In this document: positions 31,880 to 33,586 of the stretch, piece by piece
How positions within the stretch are numbered: the first letter of the stretch is position 1
Layout: the number at the start of each line of letters is the position of its first letter
NCBI GenBank assembly: GCA_045577075.1
Contig: JAZNHR010000006.1
Location: 1-33,586, forward strand
DNA: 33,586 nucleotides
From: SIG447 sp045577075
Lineage (GTDB): Bacteria > Bacillota > Clostridia > UMGS1883 > UMGS1540
Reading direction: 5' to 3'
Notes under the pieces: model-generated
The model's input: the letters and a program-made list of their open reading frames with translations, nothing else
What the model was told of the DNA's origin: nothing
The model's database searches: none
Made by a program: the position numbers and the translations under genes

Positions 31880-33586
31880 TCAAAACGCCGATGCATAACC
31901 GCGCGTTTGTATTTTTGACGCAGCATCTCGAATTGCCTGCTTGTCCGTGTAGACGGTATAGGAAAAATCTCCGTCCAGCACCAGCTGTTCAATAGTGGGG
32001 ATTGCCTCCTCCGGCGTCACCTTTGCTTCGAGAATGGTACGGACTGTTTGCGATACCTTTCTTCCGTCACTTGTTTTCTTGGGAACCGACACATCCCTTG
32101 CGGGGTTTTCCACAGCAGGAATAGCACCGTATTTCTCAACAAGTTCAGAAAGTCTTTTCCCTGCAATGCTTTTTTTACCCTCTTGTGCATTTTCTGCGGT
32201 ATTCTGCATAGAATTATTCTTCTTTGCTTCTGTGTCCGCCATGTCGGCGTCGTCTTTTGCAATGGCGTATTGGCGGGCACCCTCGTCGTTTACCTGTTTT
32301 GCTATTGCGTATTGGCGTCCCGTATTCTTTTCGCTTTTCCTCGCCTCTAGTCTGACACCGGATTGATTTCGTATGCCGCCTCTAGAATCTCCGACGCCGT
32401 TGCCCCCCAGTTCTGTTCCAGAAACTCTATCAGCTGCATCGCTTGTTCGTCCGTTTTCATCATAGACAGCACGCAAAGAATGGTGTCTCGCTCTATTTCG
32501 AAGGCCGCTAACCCTTCGACTAAAACTCTCTTGATTTCTGATACTGCCATTAAGAAGCTCCTCCTCCAATATATCTATTAGTTCTTTGCTGTTTACAGGA
32601 TCAAATCTTGCAAATGCTATGCCGTCATAGTCAGCCGCTGGTTCATACAAATAATATTTGTCTGCCGCATATACCGAGTCAACCCTTTGCACTTCGCCTT
32701 GTCTTGCGGACTCTTTTTCCATAATTGCCTTTTTAACAAGTCGATATTCCTGCGCTTGCATTCGCAATGGTTTTCTTTTATTATAACGTTTATCTCTCTT
32801 GTTTGCAACACCTTTCTTTTTTTCAATCATAAACTGCCGCCCGTCTTCGTACAGCATGCTCTCTCCCGCCATACTTGCTTCTGCATCCAGAACATCCATT
32901 TGTGCGTCATATTCTTTGTCCGTCATGGTGTCCATGGTCGTAGCGCGCGCGTTCTCTCCAAGAGGATTTTGCGTGGCGGCGTTACCTTCCGCTCCCCTCG
33001 CGTATTGCGCGTCCGCCTGCCTTTTGGCGTCCCGCACCTCATTTTGCCGCGCTTGAACACTTTGCGCCCCTTTGTTTTCCCGAAGTGCCTTCGCATAAAG
33101 TGCTCTTGCCTTTGCGACGAATACTCTCTCCTGTGCATCCTTGTCGCCGAGCTTTGCAAGGATGCGGTCGAGGAAGTTTACAATCTTTCTGCCGCTTTCC
33201 TTATCTGCATTCACAATAGAAGTGATGCTTGCCTCATCTGCGAAAAGATGCTCCTGGGCATATTCTGCCACAAGATCCTGGTCTATTTTGGCCGTTGTAT
33301 CGAGGTCTACCCCGTGGCGTGCATAGCGCGCCTTTAGCTCTGCACGGGCTTTTGAAATATTTATACCATCCTGCTGCATTTTCCGCAGCACTGTTTTGAA
33401 GAAGCTTATGTACCCGTCCGTAAGTTGTATAGCGTGAATCATTTCATGGCCGAGAATGACGGCAACGGGATTTTTCGCATTGACATTGATGTAAATTTTT
33501 CCGTCCTCATGGTTATAATACCCGAGGTCGTTTTTCACTTTGCCGTCCGTATTTCGATAGAAAACAACCTCTTTGCCGATAATTTT
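31880..33586 (-). CDS. Phage large polyvalent protein with HExxH metallopeptidase-like motif, 5'-partial, C-terminally truncated
   Basis: A very long phage or integrative-element protein of the polyvalent type. The frame is open to the right edge, so the true start is outside; the first in-window start is GTG 33538. Near it is a zincin-like segment NPVAVILGHEMIHAIQ (HEMIH at residues 31-35 from that GTG). Long Ala/Arg/Lys-rich helical regions follow (about 40-230), then a central globular part with YLYEPAADYDGIAFARFD. A spacer with two copies of RQYAIAK comes next, and a C-terminal block EAKVTPEEAIPTIEQLVLDGDFSYTVYTDKQA. The stop at 31880 is premature because homologous-looking sequence continues in frame. 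Base composition is visibly GC-richer than the chromosome to its left. Confidence 0.75.
   Translation of the reverse strand, partial: KIIGKEVVFYRNTDGKVKNDLGYYNHEDGKIYINVNAKNPVAVILGHEMIHAIQLTDGYISFFKTVLRKMQQDGINISKARAELKARYARHGVDLDTTAKIDQDLVAEYAQEHLFADEASITSIVNADKESGRKIVNFLDRILAKLGDKDAQERVFVAKARALYAKALRENKGAQSVQARQNEVRDAKRQADAQYARGAEGNAATQNPLGENARATTMDTMTDKEYDAQMDVLDAEASMAGESMLYEDGRQFMIEKKKGVANKRDKRYNKRKPLRMQAQEYRLVKKAIMEKESARQGEVQRVDSVYAADKYYLYEPAADYDGIAFARFDPVNSKELIDILEEELLNGSIRNQESFSRRVSGLRNRARHHSLRAVYDENGRTSDAADRVSGTELGGNGVGDSRGGIRNQSGVRLEARKSEKNTGRQYAIAKQVNDEGARQYAIAKDDADMADTEAKKNNSMQNTAENAQEGKKSIAGKRLSELVEKYGAIPAVENPARDVSVPKKTSDGRKVSQTVRTILEAKVTPEEAIPTIEQLVLDGDFSYTVYTDKQAIRDAASKIQTRGYASAF
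32347..32550 (-). CDS. Embedded 67-residue ORF with a strong ribosome binding site
   Basis: An ORF in another frame, on the same strand, inside the polyvalent protein gene. The product (begins MAVSEIKRVLVEGLAAF, ends EILEAAYEINPVSD) is an acidic helical protein with the pattern of small Clostridia proteins carrying 'MLxTxEQA..xxFLxxN..AT..EIL', which I recall but cannot name. GGAGGAGGAG lies 7-8 nt before its ATG. In the host frame this ribosome binding site encodes LEEEL, so the motif could be coincidental. Either this is a true overlapping gene or the host frame is not translated as one piece here. Confidence 0.4.
   Translation of the reverse strand: MAVSEIKRVLVEGLAAFEIERDTILCVLSMMKTDEQAMQLIEFLEQNWGATASEILEAAYEINPVSD

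Noticed and set aside
32687..33337. 216-codon + strand frame opposite the phage polyvalent gene
   Set aside because: Cys/Phe/Leu-rich composition typical of an antisense shadow, no ribosome binding site, no motifs.
1..33586. CRISPR arrays, insertion sequences, rRNA genes, riboswitches
   Set aside because: No regularly spaced repeats, transposase frames, rRNA sequence or riboswitch-like leader were found on either strand.

Overview
The window comes from a low-to-moderate GC, endospore-forming member of the Clostridia (Bacillota). The evidence is a spoVT gene, the DUF2232-gdpP-rplI-dnaB and tilS-hpt-ftsH gene orders, strong Shine-Dalgarno sequences, near-consensus sigma-A promoters, and a three-domain SLH surface protein. 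No species can be named from sequence alone.

Layout. (1) 1-3675: the end of an AT-rich prophage or integrative element, with small genes all on the + strand: unknown proteins, zinc-ribbon and Cys-rich microproteins, a Lar-like anti-restriction protein and two orphan DNA methyltransferases. It ends in a terminator. (2) About 3750-4208: the 3' five-sixths of spoVT, cut off at the position equivalent to codon 28/29, so the element sits inside this sporulation regulator. (3) 4207-9200, - strand: a membrane protein with its own consensus promoter, and the tig-clpP-clpX-esterase unit (nascent-chain chaperone plus ATP-dependent protease). (4) 9212-14061, - strand: galE, an HD-domain hydrolase and a 994-residue surface protein. 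They share a promoter region with divergent dprA that is built on a 12-bp inverted repeat. (5) 14165-28044, + strand: a dense housekeeping run. It covers dprA, a DUF2232 membrane protein, the c-di-AMP phosphodiesterase gdpP, rplI, dnaB, tilS, hpt, ftsH, an M18 aminopeptidase, an acyl-ACP thioesterase and ruvC-ruvA-ruvB. (6) 28054-30394: eno behind a terminator-like hairpin, convergent with a Xer-type tyrosine recombinase whose mRNA leader holds a perfect 14-bp hairpin. (7) 30463-31780: tRNA-Leu(UAG), a three-gene operon of small unknown proteins, and tRNA-Pro(UGG), with clear promoters and terminators for the tRNAs. (8) From about 31784 to the right edge: visibly GC-richer phage-type DNA, with a large HExxH-containing polyvalent protein gene on the - strand. 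That gene has a premature stop, its coding similarity ends beside the tRNA-Pro terminator, and a small ORF with a strong ribosome binding site is embedded in it.

The central 27 kb is ordinary, well-preserved chromosome (replication, recombination repair, translation, proteostasis, glycolysis) flanked by mobile DNA on both sides. The most interesting observation is the left junction. An element interrupting spoVT is arranged like the known elements that split sporulation genes (skin in sigK, SP-beta in spsM). Whether it is excised during sporulation cannot be judged here, because the other end and any recombinase lie outside the window.
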